Assembly: GCA_964017185.1 (NCBI GenBank)
Contig: OZ024877.1
Span: 8,534,006 to 8,598,005 of the forward strand
Origin: Rugalucina vietnamica
Taxonomy: Eukaryota > Mollusca > Bivalvia > Lucinida > Lucinidae
Direction of reading: 5' to 3'
DNA length: 64,000 bases
Part shown: in pieces, positions 1 to 12,489 of the stretch
Numbering within the stretch: position 1 is the first letter of the stretch
Layout: each line of letters starts with the position of its first letter
Notes under the pieces: model-generated
Database searches by the model: none
Told to the model about the DNA's origin: nothing
The model's input: the letters and a program-made list of their open reading frames with translations, nothing else
Program-made: the position numbers and the translations under genes

Positions 1-2
1 GG

Positions 3-104
3 GAGTTGGTCCATGAAAGAAAAATGGTTTATGGACATTTCAGTGATTGGTTCACCATCAAATGTGAAAGTGATATTCAAGACATCAAGAAATTTCGTCT
101 ATGA
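3..104 (+). other. Possible 3' end of an upstream coding sequence
   Basis: One frame is open from the window edge to TGA at 102-104 and reads VHERKMVYGHFSDWFTIKC, then ESDIQDIKKFRL-stop. Its composition looks protein-like and no repeat was recognised, but it is only 33 codons. It could be the last exon of a neighbouring gene or a transposon fragment. I do not recognise the family. Confidence 0.25.
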
Positions 105-656
105 TCTAGCGCGACATGCTTCCTCTTTAACTCTGTAGTAAACTTTACTATTTCACTGAACAAGTTACCCAGAAAGTGGAGGCAGCCGGGCCACGACAAG
201 CCTGCCGTCACTCATTTTATCAGACTATTTTGAATAGTATGCGAATGTCAATTTTCAGCCATTACGCGCCTCTGTTGTCATGGAAATGAGGTGCATTTAG
301 TTTCGCATTTTTTAATTTTCGTTTCTACTTTATTTTTGTTAAATTGAACTATCATTTATCATTTTTATATGTAATATTTGTTTTATCATTAAAATTCTGT
401 AAATTATTTATGCAAAGTCAAACAGAATGAATATACGAAAACAATTTAATATTGTATATTCTACTTACCCAAAGTATGAGGATTCTAGGTCATTTCTTCC
501 CATAACAATTTCGGCCAAATACCATTTCGGCCTATAAAATTTCGATCCCTAATCATTTCGGGCCGCAATCTTTATTTTCATTCATTTATGTATATGAACT
601 ATTGGCTTTCGTAACATTAAACTAATTGTTAAAAGTTCTATAGATGCTTGGCAGAG
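105..656. other. AT-rich sequence, no gene seen
   Basis: No coding signal was seen. A short degenerate array of ATTTCGGCC-like units lies at 505-575. An ATTAAA near 389 could belong to a 3'UTR of the fragment at the left edge, but this is weak. Confidence 0.4.
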
Positions 657-1015
657 AAGATAGAGATTCACCACGAGGACCGAACAACTAACCAAATGTT
701 GTGAACCACTGCAGAAGGTGAGAGTGTGGTTAGGCGCCTGTAAAACATGTTTGAGCCCCCAGTAATTTAAATTACTAATCGTTCCAAGGCGATACTCCTG
801 TTGTGGTTCTAGCTGTTTTGTGTTTTGGAGTCGATTTTTATGCTGTTTGAGCCTTATGTACGTTTTCATATTTGTAGTTCAGTTCGGGTAACTGAGTGGC
901 CGCCTATTGGGGAATAGCTGCTCACTCGGCTAACAACATGTGTTCATGGTATAAGTGCTTAAGTGTCATTTTAGTTTTTTCCCACCCCATTTCCTAATCA
1001 TTACCTATTTGTACA
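657..1015 (+). repeat. Dispersed repeat family P, copy 1
   Basis: Begins GAGATTCACCACGAGGACCG and ends near CCTATTTGTAC. It shares blocks (GTTCCAAGGCGATACT, TAACTGAGTGGCCGCCTATT, CATGGTATAAGTGC) with 2965-3140, 3397-4054 and 24477-24880. Class unknown: no clear TIR and no obvious polymerase III promoter. Confidence 0.7.
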
Positions 1016-1082
1016 TTTTTTGGATTGGGATTAACATAATTCTGATATTACACGCATTTTTTTTTCTACATTTTCTTCGGCA

Positions 1083-2783
1083 CAATTTGGCACTGGCACT
1101 TGGACATACTAAGGAAGTTGTATACAAAACATTGGTTCAACCTCAGCTTGAGTATGCAACTTCTATTTGGCATCATTATAATAAAATTAGATTTCAATGG
1201 TGGAGAAGGTGCAAAGGACTGCAGCCAGGTGGACGTGCAGGCGATGGACAAACACCCGTACATGTACTTAGCGTCGACGACATGCTAGATGAACTTGAGT
1301 GGCCCTTCCTTGAGGTACATATAGGGAGCGATCCTTCTTAACCTTCTTTTACAAGATGGTAATTCGTCTCTCACTAATAAGAAAGACCATCTACATTTTG
1401 TTAATATATGTCGGTGAGTTCTTTGATGGCTGACTAAATGTATAGGCCAATTTTAGCTCTAAAATGTCGGTTGCAAGTAGAGCAAGTCATTGTTGAAGAA
1501 AACAATCCAAGAGCCATACACTCAAATATCCAGCAAATGAAGAAAGAATGTGGGGGAAATAATTTCACATACAATGACAAAATAGAAGATAGCACAAGTG
1601 CCACACACCTAGGCATAATTCGGAAGTCCAATGGAAAACCAGATATTGAAGAGAAGATAAATCTAGATGTGTATTCCTTAAAAGGGCGGGTTTTCATGGG
1701 GGAGGGGTTGAAACCATCACAAAATGTGTATATTCGGTTCATCTTTGTAGTTCCGTGGTTGCTTTATGGTCCTGAGGCATTATCACATACAAAGAAAGAT
1801 ATTGAAAGAGTATTGAAAGGTTTCAGAGACAGTGTCAGTCTACAGTTTACCTAGCTCTTTTGGGATTCTTGTCTCTGAAGTAGCTGGCATTGTTTCGTGT
1901 GGCGGCCCTAAAAAGTCTCCCCGTACATCAGCCATATATAGTGCAGATTATATTTCTTTCTGTCATTTGAGATCAGTTAGAATATTCAGAGTACTAAAAT
2001 TGTACGTTTAGAGTCATCTTCTAAACATTGTTTTAGTTTTTTGACCCTGTTTAGGTTATGTATCCTTGATTTAGACTTACCCTGTGCAATTTTTTGAAAT
2101 TGCAGTATATTTATCTGGCTATCGTCGCCGGTTAATAAAGGGTCACTGATGAGGGTTCAGTACCCGAAATTGCGCAATATGGCCCGTACTACCTCCCTTT
2201 GAACGTTTTCACTGCTTCCAAAGGATCAAGCTTTTATATTTTATTACATAAAAAAATTAAAAATGCTCTGACTACCTTCGTCAACATGATAAGGCATAAA
2301 GATACAATTTAATCTGACATAGCATTAAGGCAAATGACATTGAAAGATAAAAAAAGGTTTATGTTTGAATAAATTTCATCTATATTTCAAATGCTAAGTA
2401 ATACTCCCTCAAATAATGAATGAAAAAGAATTATAAACTATAAAATAAATCAGGCCACTGTTTCTAGTTGGGATCAGGACGTTAAGAGTAAGACATCTTT
2501 AAAGTATATTAACACTGACTCTCTCAAAGTTTGCAAGTGCCATCATGTCTGGTCTACAGTTTGGAGCAGCATTCATGACAATAGAAGAGCGCAATTGAAG
2601 TATTGGTTGTTAAGAGGAACATATATACCACAGCTAGGGAAACAGGGCAGTCTCAATCAATATAAAGTGAATCTAACTTGCAGATTATGTTCAGTAGCTC
2701 CAGTAACTAGGCAACACTTTGTCAGTGAATATATATGTACCTTTCTGAATCCTGAAAGAACAGCATACATAGAACCCGGCTAA
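1083..2783 (+). mobile_element. Decayed CR1/jockey-type LINE, 5'-truncated
   Basis: Reverse-transcriptase C-terminal pieces occur in shifting frames. KEVVYKTLVQPQLEYATSIW is at about 1110-1170. A block with THLGIIRKSNGKPDIEEKIN and VVPWLLYGPEAL is at 1438-1854. A C-terminal block at about 2450-2783 has SLKYINTDSL, AQLKYWLLRGTYIPQLGKQG and a CCHC-like knuckle starting TCRLC. The order matches the end of jockey/CR1-group ORF2. Several frame changes and stops lie between the pieces, so it is inactive and old. The endonuclease and RT catalytic core are missing. Confidence 0.75.
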
Positions 2784-2964
2784 ATAGAAGATATTCCCAT
2801 GTCACAGTAACAAAACCCTGGGTTTCTGTTGCTTGGCCCACCGGGGTCCAACTGGTGTTTTTCTTTTGCTCCGGAGTTAGTTGGTTATTCGGCGCCCAGG
2901 GATTCAATATGTGAGTCTTGGTTTTTGATTCATCAGGATGTTTGTCATGATTTATTTGTTTGTT

Positions 2965-3390
2965 CTTGATGATTCATTGACTAGTTAGAGATTCACCACG
3001 AGGACCGAAGAACTAACTAAATGTTATGAACCACTGCAGAAGCTGAGGGTGAGGTTATGGCCATGTAAAACCGGTTTAAGCCCCCCAGTTATTGATAACT
3101 GACCGTTCCAAAGCGGGACTGCTGCTGTGGTTCACATTTATCCTAATTATTTCAATTACGTGTTTTACGTTGCATGACTTTATGGCCACCTGAATATAAT
3201 TTGGCTGTTAACTTAGCCCTCTGCATTTCATTTGTTCTGTCCAAGCTAGCACTGTGTCCACCTCACTTCAATAGCTGCTCACTCTGCTTTTTGTTATACA
3301 TGTTATACGTTGGCACCTATATTTTATATGTACTAACATGGTTTACCTTATTGCTTGTTTATATTTGTGTATATTAGAGCCACTGCAGAA
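2965..3390 (+). repeat. Repeat family P, copy 2 (diverged)
   Basis: Starts ATTCATTGACTAGTTAGAGA and is clearly homologous to copy 1 to about 3140 (GAACCACTGCAGAAGCTGAG). After that only short matches remain, such as AATAGCTGCTCACTCTGC near 3270. Confidence 0.6.
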
Positions 3391-3396
3391 AAAAAA

Positions 3397-4054
3397 GTAC
3401 AAGTAGGCAAAGATCAGGAAAAGGCGCAATCAGAAAAAGACTCCCACTCCAAAAACCAAGGTGGGAAAAAACCAAACTAACAATCAGGCACTTATACCAT
3501 GAAAACACTTCGTAAGCCGAATGAGCAGCTATTTTCCCAATAGGTGGCCACTCAGTTACCTTAACTTAACTAAAAATATGCAAACATACATAAGGCGCCA
3601 ACAGCACAAAAATATTTTAAACACCAAGACATAAAACAAAAAGAACCACCACAGAAGTATCGACTTGGAACGATCAGTAACACGAAGTTACTGGCGGGTT
3701 TAAATCGATTTTACACGGGTTGCGGTTATGGCCATGTACAACCGGTTTAAGCCCGCCAGTAACTGTGTTACTGATCGTTCCAAGTCGATACTTCTGTGGT
3801 GGTTCTTTTTGTTTTATGTCTTGGTGTTTAATTTTTTTTTGTGCTGTTGGCGCCTTATGTATGTTACTATGTTTTCATATTTTAGTTAATTAAGGTAACT
3901 GAGTGGCCACCTATTGGGAAAATAGCTGCTCATCCGGCTTACGATATGTTTCATGGTATAAGTACCTGATTGTTAGTTATTTTTTCCCACCTCGGTTTTT
4001 GGAGTGGGAATCTTTTTCTGATTGCGCCTTTTCCTGATCTTCGCCTACTTGTAC
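3397..4054. repeat. Near-perfect 0.65 kb palindrome of two inverted family-P copies
   Basis: The left arm starts GTACAAGTAGGCAAAGATCA at 3397 and the right arm ends with its complement at 4054. Both arms (about 325 bp each) carry the whole family-P body head to head, with a short centre near 3723-3732. Arm-to-arm similarity is far higher than to the other P copies, which points to a recent inverted duplication or ongoing arm conversion. Confidence 0.85.
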
Positions 4055-4747
4055 CTTCTGATACAATTAACTATGGACGCTTAAGTAGTGCTAGACAAAG
4101 AACAGATTGATAAGGACTCATGGGTGTTGCTTGAACTACAATCTATGGAATTTATACACAAAGTTCACCATTAAAAACTTTCTGAGTTGTAAAAACTGGC
4201 AGTGTTCTGTGCTACATAAGACATGCAGTTACATGTGTAGAAATTTATGAAAGAAAAACTCTGTAAATAAAGAAATCTCCACTGTAAATAGAGCTCACGT
4301 ATAAATAAGACATCCTCAATTCCACGTCATAAGATGTTTCTCAATTCCACGTCATAAGATGTTTCTCCAAAAAGTCAGCGGAGGAGATTTACTAATAAAG
4401 AAGAAGAAGAAGAAGAGGAGAGACGATAATTATGTCCCATTGACATAGGCTTTGCGCTCTCTGTACTTTCTTTCAGCTTCACAGGTTCTCTTCTTTTCTT
4501 TATTATTTGCTGCTCCTTTATTAATAAGACAGCGCCACTTTAATAGATCCAGTGCAGTTTCTTTCCGAGACTCATTTGATATGTTGAAGTCTTTCAGTGG
4601 GGCTTTGAGTGTGTGTTTTTTTTTGTGGTGGGGGTCTTTTTGTGGCTCTATGGAGCTTATGCTCATTGTTATGTATCTTGCCGACTAAAAATAAATCTTG
4701 ACTTGTTTTGCCTGGCCAACAACACCAGCATCAACTCAACAAATACA
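4055..4747. other. Intergenic sequence, no gene seen
   Basis: Only simple features were seen: a 25-bp tandem duplication (CAATTCCACGTCATAAGATG) at about 4316-4365 and an AAG microsatellite at about 4399-4417. Confidence 0.4.
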
Positions 4748-4843
4748 GCCCCTTGGACTCTTTGACTCGAGCTTGCCGTTTGAGCACTTGTATTACACAC
4801 GAAGACCATGTGTTCTGAAGATTTGAGTTTCTTTTCATGTTGC

Positions 4844-5158
4844 ATTACGAAAACTTGCCAATGCAACATATAGAAACAAATTTAAGCAGTAAAAAGTGAA
4901 AATGTCTTGCAAAAAAAAAAAAAAAAAAGAAAAAAAAAGAAACTGATATTTTTAAATTTTTTGCTCAAATCATTGAATGTGCGTACACGTTTTTAGCGAA
5001 TACCCACAATCAATGTTTTGGATCAAAAATAAGAAAAATAGTTATACCCCTGCCATCCCCAGTTTTTTTCTATATAAAAGTGGGCCTTTTCCTAATCGTT
5101 GCCTAGGGTTTTTTTTTTTCAAGGAGGTATACTTTCCAAGGACATGTTTTCCTGATGT
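4844..5158 (-). mobile_element. MITE family T, copy 1 (inside W copy 1)
   Basis: Starts ATTACGAAAACTTGCC and ends GACATGTTTTCCTGATGT, the inverse of the other T copies. It contains CCCACAATCAATGTTTTG and an A-rich run. The T copy separates two W segments that are contiguous in W copy 2, so the insertion is direct. Confidence 0.75.
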
Positions 5159-6025
5159 CAACAAGACATTTGGGTTGATTGATCTGTTGATTTGAGTGCC
5201 AGTTTCAAACTAAATGACCTTTAAAACGGCATGCTGAAATGAAATTTTTATCTTACTATGTGGCATTTTAGTCATGTAGACACCAATAGGTAACTGTTTA
5301 ATTGAAAAAAAATCTGGTTTTAATTGTTCCTATCCTATTTTAAATGTGTGTTTTAATCATGCATTTGTTATATATAATTGATTCAATAATATTGATTCTT
5401 TTTAAAGCTATTACTTATAATTTATATATATATATTCTAAAGGGGAGTAATCCAATTAATTAATATATATTTCTTTTTATGTTTCTACAATTTATTATCT
5501 AGAACTTTATAGAAGAATGTCATTGATTATTTTTATAACTGTTATATAATTTAGAAGTATAGAAAATTCTATGAGCACTTTGTGGATAATTCCAGATGAA
5601 AATGGAGTGAGTGTTTTTTTTACCATAAGTTAAAAATATATTTGGACTATGTATACTACTACTGAGATCTCGAAGGATCTAGTAGACTTTCGTTTAGTCT
5701 TGATGATCGTTGCGGCCTTGAATTCTTCTCTGGAGAATTCTAAATTCTCTTTGGAGAATTTAAAAGAACTTTCGTTTAGTTCGTTTCTTTTCTAGAGAAA
5801 AGTTTATTATATCATTCTCTAGAAACCTGTAGAATTTCCTTAGATGTATAAATATAGGTCCCAATTCAGTCTTAGGCATTCAGAAATTTGAAGTGATTTA
5901 AAGTATATAATTTTGGTTGTTTCACTAGTGTTTTGGATTAGAAGAAAAGTGTGGATTAAAATATACATGTGCTCATATTCTGGTTACTGGATTGTGGACT
6001 TACATTTGAGGGACAAGGACTTTTG

Positions 6026-6076
6026 TAAGTTATTTATTTATTTATTTACTTATCTGTTTGTTTGTTTGTATGTATT
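6026..6076. repeat. TTTA / TTTG microsatellite
   Basis: Runs of TTTATTTATTTA followed by GTTTGTTTGTTTG. A simple repeat. Confidence 0.9.
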
Positions 6077-6779
6077 TGCAGCATTTATTTGTTTGATTAA
6101 ATATTGTTAAGTTTAAATTACTTGGTTGTTTTTCGCTGTACCTGTCTAGTTACGCTAGGTCGTAACACATTGTTTATGTTGTGCAAAGAATTTTGCAACA
6201 AAAGTGCGCTTAAACCAAACAGTTCAGGGGCGGATCCAGGATTTCTAAAGGGGTGGGGGTCAAATGTGGAAAAGGAGGGATTCGTTTGCCTAATTCCACA
6301 CAAATTTCTTGAAATTCCCCTTTTCGCTAACCCGACTGACTCGTGACTGTTTGCGCCGACCCCGCTGTTTTTATTGCCTTTAAAAATAAAATAAAAATAT
6401 TTTCATGCCGGCCGACCCTCAACATTTAAAGAGGAAAGTATACAATGATTTTAAAACTACTATAATTGCAACAATAATAGTCAAACTCACTTTCGTTAGC
6501 TTTCTAATTGTTTTTAACTTCATTGCATGTCTAATTCTTGTACTAATAATTGATTTTAGCGCATTATTTTTTATCTTTTTCGCCCATTTTCAACAAAGAA
6601 AAAATAAATGAAAAAGAAAGAATTTCCGACCTACCGACCCTATCCCGTCGTCGGCATGTTAGCGGAAACACGGCTATTTTTAATTTTATGCATTTAAAAT
6701 GCTGAAACGGCAAGCTCGAGTGAAAGGGGCCTAACATTTCGACCGCCTATCCAGACTATCTTTCCAGCTCCATTTTAGA

Positions 6780-6942
6780 ATATGCCTAAAACTCATTCTT
6801 TAGGTAACCACAATAATCATCAATTATGCAAACGTCAATTCGATTGGATCGGAAATATTATTCAACCAATGAGAGTTGGCTTTACAAAATTGTCAGATTC
6901 TCACAATTTCTTCATCCGGGACACCATTGAAAAAGAAAGAAA
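6780..6942 (+). promoter_or_regulatory. Putative RANBP9/10 promoter and 5'UTR with two opposed CCAAT boxes
   Basis: Immediately upstream of the start codon lies a short non-repetitive stretch. It has an inverted CCAAT (ATTGG) near 6843 and a forward one (ACCAATGAGAG) near 6866, about 20 nt apart, plus an ETS-like CATCCGGG near 6913. There is no clear TATA box, as is usual for housekeeping genes. The transcription start is not determinable here. Confidence 0.5.
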
Positions 6943-7132
6943 ATGGCGATGTCTAATGGTTCGGGACAAAGTGAGTCCCAGAGTTCATCGTCTAGCGACT
7001 CAGAGGATCGACTCAAAACATTATATCCAGCTGTAAATACTGCAGAGACGCCTCTACCATTGGCATGGAGTACCAAGGATAAATACAACTATCTGTGTCT
7101 CTCACAAAACAACCTCAGAGTTCACTACAAAG
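6943..7132 (+). CDS. RANBP9: RANBP9/10 exon 1 (start codon)
   Basis: The first ATG of the frame sits in context AAAATGG. The Ser-rich N-terminus is followed by [17 protein letters not shown] and [18 protein letters not shown], matching the conserved start of the SPRY region in RANBP9/10. It ends in phase 1 (AAA G) before donor GTAATT. The N-terminus lacks the long Pro/Gln-rich leader of mammalian RANBP9 and so resembles RANBP10. Confidence 0.96.
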
Positions 7133-10100
7133 GTAATTTTGTAATGTTTGTTGTTATGTGCTGGTATATCAACATAAACGTTGCCATATTTGCGTCATTA
7201 CATTTGTTCCGATGGTAATAAATTTCATCCGATTGTTAGACTACCTATTTTTCCTTCCACTAACTATTTTTTTATCGGTTTGGTTGCACCGATTTTTACG
7301 TCGTAGTTACAAGAAAAGGAAATTTCTATTTATAGAATTTTGCCTCTTTGTTTATGGAGTGAATCAGCTGATTGTGAATTTCTGGGTCACAGATGATGAC
7401 CATTGATTGAATCTTTTAGAAATACATTCTTAACTGAACTGCACACACCAGAATTGCAATACCCTTGTATTGTTTTATAATTGTTAATTATTCTAAATAG
7501 ATTGAGACATCATTTGCTCTAACACATGCATCAAACATATCCTTTGTTTTGTCTATTTCTTAAAAATAACAATACCCCATAATGACACTTGTCCATCATA
7601 AAAGGTGTGAGATTTTTTGATTTAATGATTATTTCGTTATTTGATTGGCTTATGTCATGCCATTTGACAAACACTTGATAACCTGTGTATGGAGTTATAG
7701 CTAAGCAACAGTGTAGATGTCATTCACTTCCCAGATTAACTTTTCCTCTGATCACGAATTGACCAATGAAATAAGAATTTATAAGCTTTCAACACTAAAG
7801 GAGTGGGAAATAAGAAATCTAAACATTGAAGTAACTAAAGTGCTCCGAAAAGATAGAAACTCAGATTCTTTAAAATAGATTGGAACACACTGGACCCCAG
7901 GAGCAGTAAATTTTATTGCTTTGTTGTTCAGTTTCTTGAATTGTTAGATATCAAACCGGTCTCCAAAATACAAAATATATCTTAGTTATCTCCTACAACT
8001 AATGTTTCTCTGTTGTAAATTAGAATGTCAACTTAAAAAAAAAGTGTTGTATCTTGAATCCCACAATTTTGTTAAGATCATTGCCCAAGAAATGACTGTT
8101 GGGATTGTAGGAGGTTAAGAATAAGAAGTTGATAATCATTTATACTTGATTGTAAACAAAGGGTCTTACATGTAGGTTTGACCACAGATTTCCCCATCCA
8201 TAAAGGTCAGACAGTCAAAGATGATATGCTGGGATAACTTTGGAAGGGGCCATGTTATTTTCAAAATGGCCTCTTCATTTTTAAAGTATTGGCCAGCTTT
8301 ACAATACAAGGAGATAGGGGATAATGTTTCTTCCAAAGATTTTTATTCAAAATGACCCCTTTCATAAAACAGATATGATGATGATGATGATGACGATCAT
8401 TATCAGGCCTACAATGTTGGGTAGAAGTCACATAAATGGGATAGTCATGGTGCTAAATTGTCTATTTCGATAATGTCGGCTCTCAAAATGTCTATTCCCA
8501 AAACATAGTCCTATAAATTAATGTCTACTGTGTCAAAATGCCTATTTTCAAAATGTCTACTATCATAAAATGGTTGATTCAATAAATTTTATTTTTATGT
8601 TCAGGTTAAATGATATCAACAATGAACTATCTTGAATGAAAATTTTGAAATAGACTTTGGCCAGTATTTTTTTATTTTCTGATTTACAGATCCCCGCCAC
8701 CCCAAATTTTCAAAATTGATATTTATAAGAATAAACAGCTATGGATAATTCTCAAATACGGAGACAATCTCCATATCGGGGGATTGTCTCCGTTTTAGGA
8801 GACAATATATAGAAGATGAAATAAGTAAATACTGTTGTAAGGCACAAGTCATTCTGCTTGGGGATCTCAATGCAAGAGTAAATGTAAAAGACAAAGATTA
8901 CATACAACATGATGAAATTTCTCATAATCAGTTGCCACAATGTTACATAGCTGATAACATTTATTATAGTAGGAATTCTCAAGATAGAGGTCCTACTAAT
9001 GATCAGGGAAAACAATTATTAAACTTTTGTATTGGAACACGTATGAGAATGTTAAATGGCAGAACGCTTGGAGATACCAAAGGCAGACTGACTTGTCACC
9101 ATTACAATGGGTCATCGACAGTGGATTGGTGTTTAGTGAGTTCAGAGTTTTTAGATTCTATTTTGTATTTCAGAGTTAATGAGTTTTTAACATTGTCTGA
9201 TCATTGTCCAATAACAGTTGGGATAAGGGCTTGTAGTACTAGTCTTGTGCATGACTCTAAGGCTGAATTATTTCCATTACCTACACAGATAAAATGGAAT
9301 GAAAAGATTGCACTGCAATTCAAAGCATCGTTATATTCTGAGAAAATTCAAAGTAAAATTAAGTCATTTGTGTTGAGTGTTGAAGATGCTGACACTGCAG
9401 CAAATTTTCTCACTAATGTTTTATATGATTGTCTTGCATCATGCAAGATACACGTTAAAAAGAAAATGAGCAAGAATCGTAAGAAAAAACATAAAAGATG
9501 GTTTGATGAGGATTGTATTGATCTAAAAAGAAACATGCAAAAACAAGCACGGATGATACGGATTCAGAATGGCAGCCTTGATAGCGTACAACGTTTTTTT
9601 GCTGCAAAGAAAAAATTTAAAAAATGTGTAAAAAGAAAACATTTATTATATAAAAATAAACTTGTTGAAAGTTTGAATATGCTAGAGAGCAAAAATCCTC
9701 AAGCCTTTTGGAAGACTCTTGATGAAATTCAAAACCTTGACTCTCAACCCAAGGAAAATAATGATGCCTTGAGTCCTGAGGAATGGTTAGCATATTTTAA
9801 GGACCTCATGTGTAAGAATGTTAAGAACTGTAGAACACCCAGTTACACACCTAGCCATAATGTATACTCACAGGATAAGCTTGATGCTGTCATTACCAAC
9901 TCTGAGATAATGAAGGCAGTTTCGTCCCTTAAGAATAAAAAAGCAAGTGGCCATGATGGGATTACAAATGAAATAATCAAAACATCCATGCCAGAATTAG
10001 TACAGTGTTATAAACATTTATTTAATCTTATTCTAGTTAATGGTCAATTTCCAGATTGCTGTAGGAATAATCTTATAAAACCGTTGCATAAAGGGGGTGA

Positions 10101-12456
10101 TCTAAATGACCCTTCAAACTATCGGGGTATTCATACATGTGATACCTCCCTCATCATCAGGGAGACTCCAGGAAATGAGCCGTAAAATTGGACAAATTTC
10201 TTCTAAAATGAGCCACTTTTTAACAAAAATTCAAAATCTCCCTGAAATGAATCAGAAATTTTCCTATATATTCTTTACATTTTTCAAAAATCTCCCTGAA
10301 ATGAAAGAAAAATCTCCCTGATTCCTCTTTCAAACTCATCACATGTATGGGTATTGCTATGTCAAGCTGCCTTAGTAAATTATTTTGCAAAATATTGGAT
10401 AGTAGATTGCAAGCTTATCTTGAGGAGTATGACATTATCAATAGATGTCAAATAGGCTTTCGACCTAAGTCTCGTACTTCTGACCATATTTTGGTTCTTA
10501 CATCCATTATAAACAAGTTTATCTCAAAGAAAAAGTACTTATTTACTTGTTTCATAGACTTAAAAAAGGCCTTTGATACAGTATGGAGAGATGGTATGTT
10601 TTTCAAATTAAAAATGTATGGAATTAATGGAAGATTTTTGAATGTTATTGCTGATATGTATAAAGAGGTAAATTATAATATAAAACTTAAGGACGGTTAT
10701 ACAGAATCCTTTAATACCTCTATTGGGGTTAAACAAGGTTGTATTCTCAGCCCAAAACTTTTTAATATATATATCAATGATCTACCATTAATATTTGATG
10801 ACTCTTGTGATCAAGTTAGTATCGATGATTATAAGCTTAGTTGCCTGATGTATGCTGATGACATAGTACTAATTTCCTCTTCAGCAGCAGGTCTTCAAGT
10901 TGGCATTAATAAATTACAGCTGTACTTGTCTGAATGGCATTTAGAATTAAATACTTCAAAAAGCAAAATTATGATTTTTAATAAATCTGGTCAAAAACTT
11001 AAACAGTATAAGTTCTATTTTAAAGAACAGGAGCTAGAAATAGTTAATGAATACAGGTACTTAGGCATAGTCATCAAGACATCTGGAATTATTGACATAA
11101 AAAAACTATCACATAAAGGTATGAAAGCCTTGTTTGCTATGAAACAAAAATTATCATCAAAAGAGATAAATGTGCAGATTGGTATGAAGCTTTTTGAATC
11201 TATGATCAGGCCAATTATAACTTATGGTTCTGAGATTTGGGGTCCATCACATATCAAATTTCATAAGGTCAATAATGCTAGAGATATGGAATCTTGTTAT
11301 GACAAAAATTGTTATGACACTTTAGCTATCAGACATTTTAAATACCTTTTACAAGTTCACAAAAATAGTACAAACTTAGCAGTAAGAGGTGAACTTGGTG
11401 CATTCCCTTTAGATATATACATAATGGTTCATTTGATAAAATACTGGCTTCGTTTGCTACAAAGTGATAAGCAGTCACTTGCTTATAAATGTATGAATGA
11501 GCAGCTGCAGACAGAAGATTCACAATGGATTTTAAGTATAAAAAAGATTTTATACATAAGCGGTTTCCAGCATGTATGGGTTAATAAAAGCACCTTTAAT
11601 ATTGAGAAATTAGCCTTTGCTTTGAAAGGTAAGTTAGAGTCAAAATATAAATCTTGGTGGAAGTCAAAGTTATCAGAAAGTAGTAAATTAGAATTTTATA
11701 GGATTGTCAAATCAGAGTTTTCACTTGAAAGGTACATCAAGAAAACATGTCCGTGCAATGAATACCCCCTTAAACCCCACTTTTATATAGTAAAACTGGG
11801 GTTTGCAGGGGTATACCTATTTTTCTTATTTTTGCTCCAAAACATAGATTGTGGGTACTCGTTAGAACCGCCTCGCCGAGGCGGTTCTAACGTGTACCCA
11901 CAATCTATGTTTTGAGCAAAAATAAAAAAAATATCAAAATTTTCCAGCTGAAAATTTTCAAATTTTTAAGCTAAAAAGATCTCTGTTTATTGCATGGGAA
12001 AGTTTTCGTAATGTTTACTCCTCCCACTAGAGGCCAAAGTTAAACGTAGATTTACCCAGTTAAGAATAAGTGCACATAGTTTGGCCATTGAAACTGGGCG
12101 ATATAGCAGACCTCGGATATCTCGAGAGAGACGATATTGCTTCTCATGTAAGGATGCAATTGAGGATGAAAGACATTTCTTGCTCCAGTGCAAACTTTAT
12201 AACACATTAAGAGAGGAATTAAACTTAGAATTAAACAAAATTGTAGGTAATTTGCTGCTACACGATCAGACTTTAATAGAACTTTTCTCTACATTTGACA
12301 GTGATTTCACACCACTATTTATGGATTATGTTTATAAGGCTTTTGAACATAGAAATACAGTTATTTAAGTAAGATTGTATGTATTATTACATAAAGATAT
12401 TTTACATGACTTGATAAATTGTCGTGTCATTTTGGGGACGTGTCTGTGCACTGTAT

Positions 12457-12489
<33 letters not shown>

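Larger units (their letters stand above)
4748..6730. mobile_element. TIR element, family W copy 1 (about 2 kb, decayed)
   Basis: The left end has GCCCCTTGG and then CTCGAGCTTGCCGTTT at about 4768-4783. The right end carries the inverted form AAACGGCAAGCTCGAGTGAA followed by AGGGGC at 6705-6730. The internal stretch 4784-4843 plus 5159-5235 is the reverse complement of part of copy 2 (32107-32280). A family-T MITE is inserted in it. No transposase frame is readable. Confidence 0.55.
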
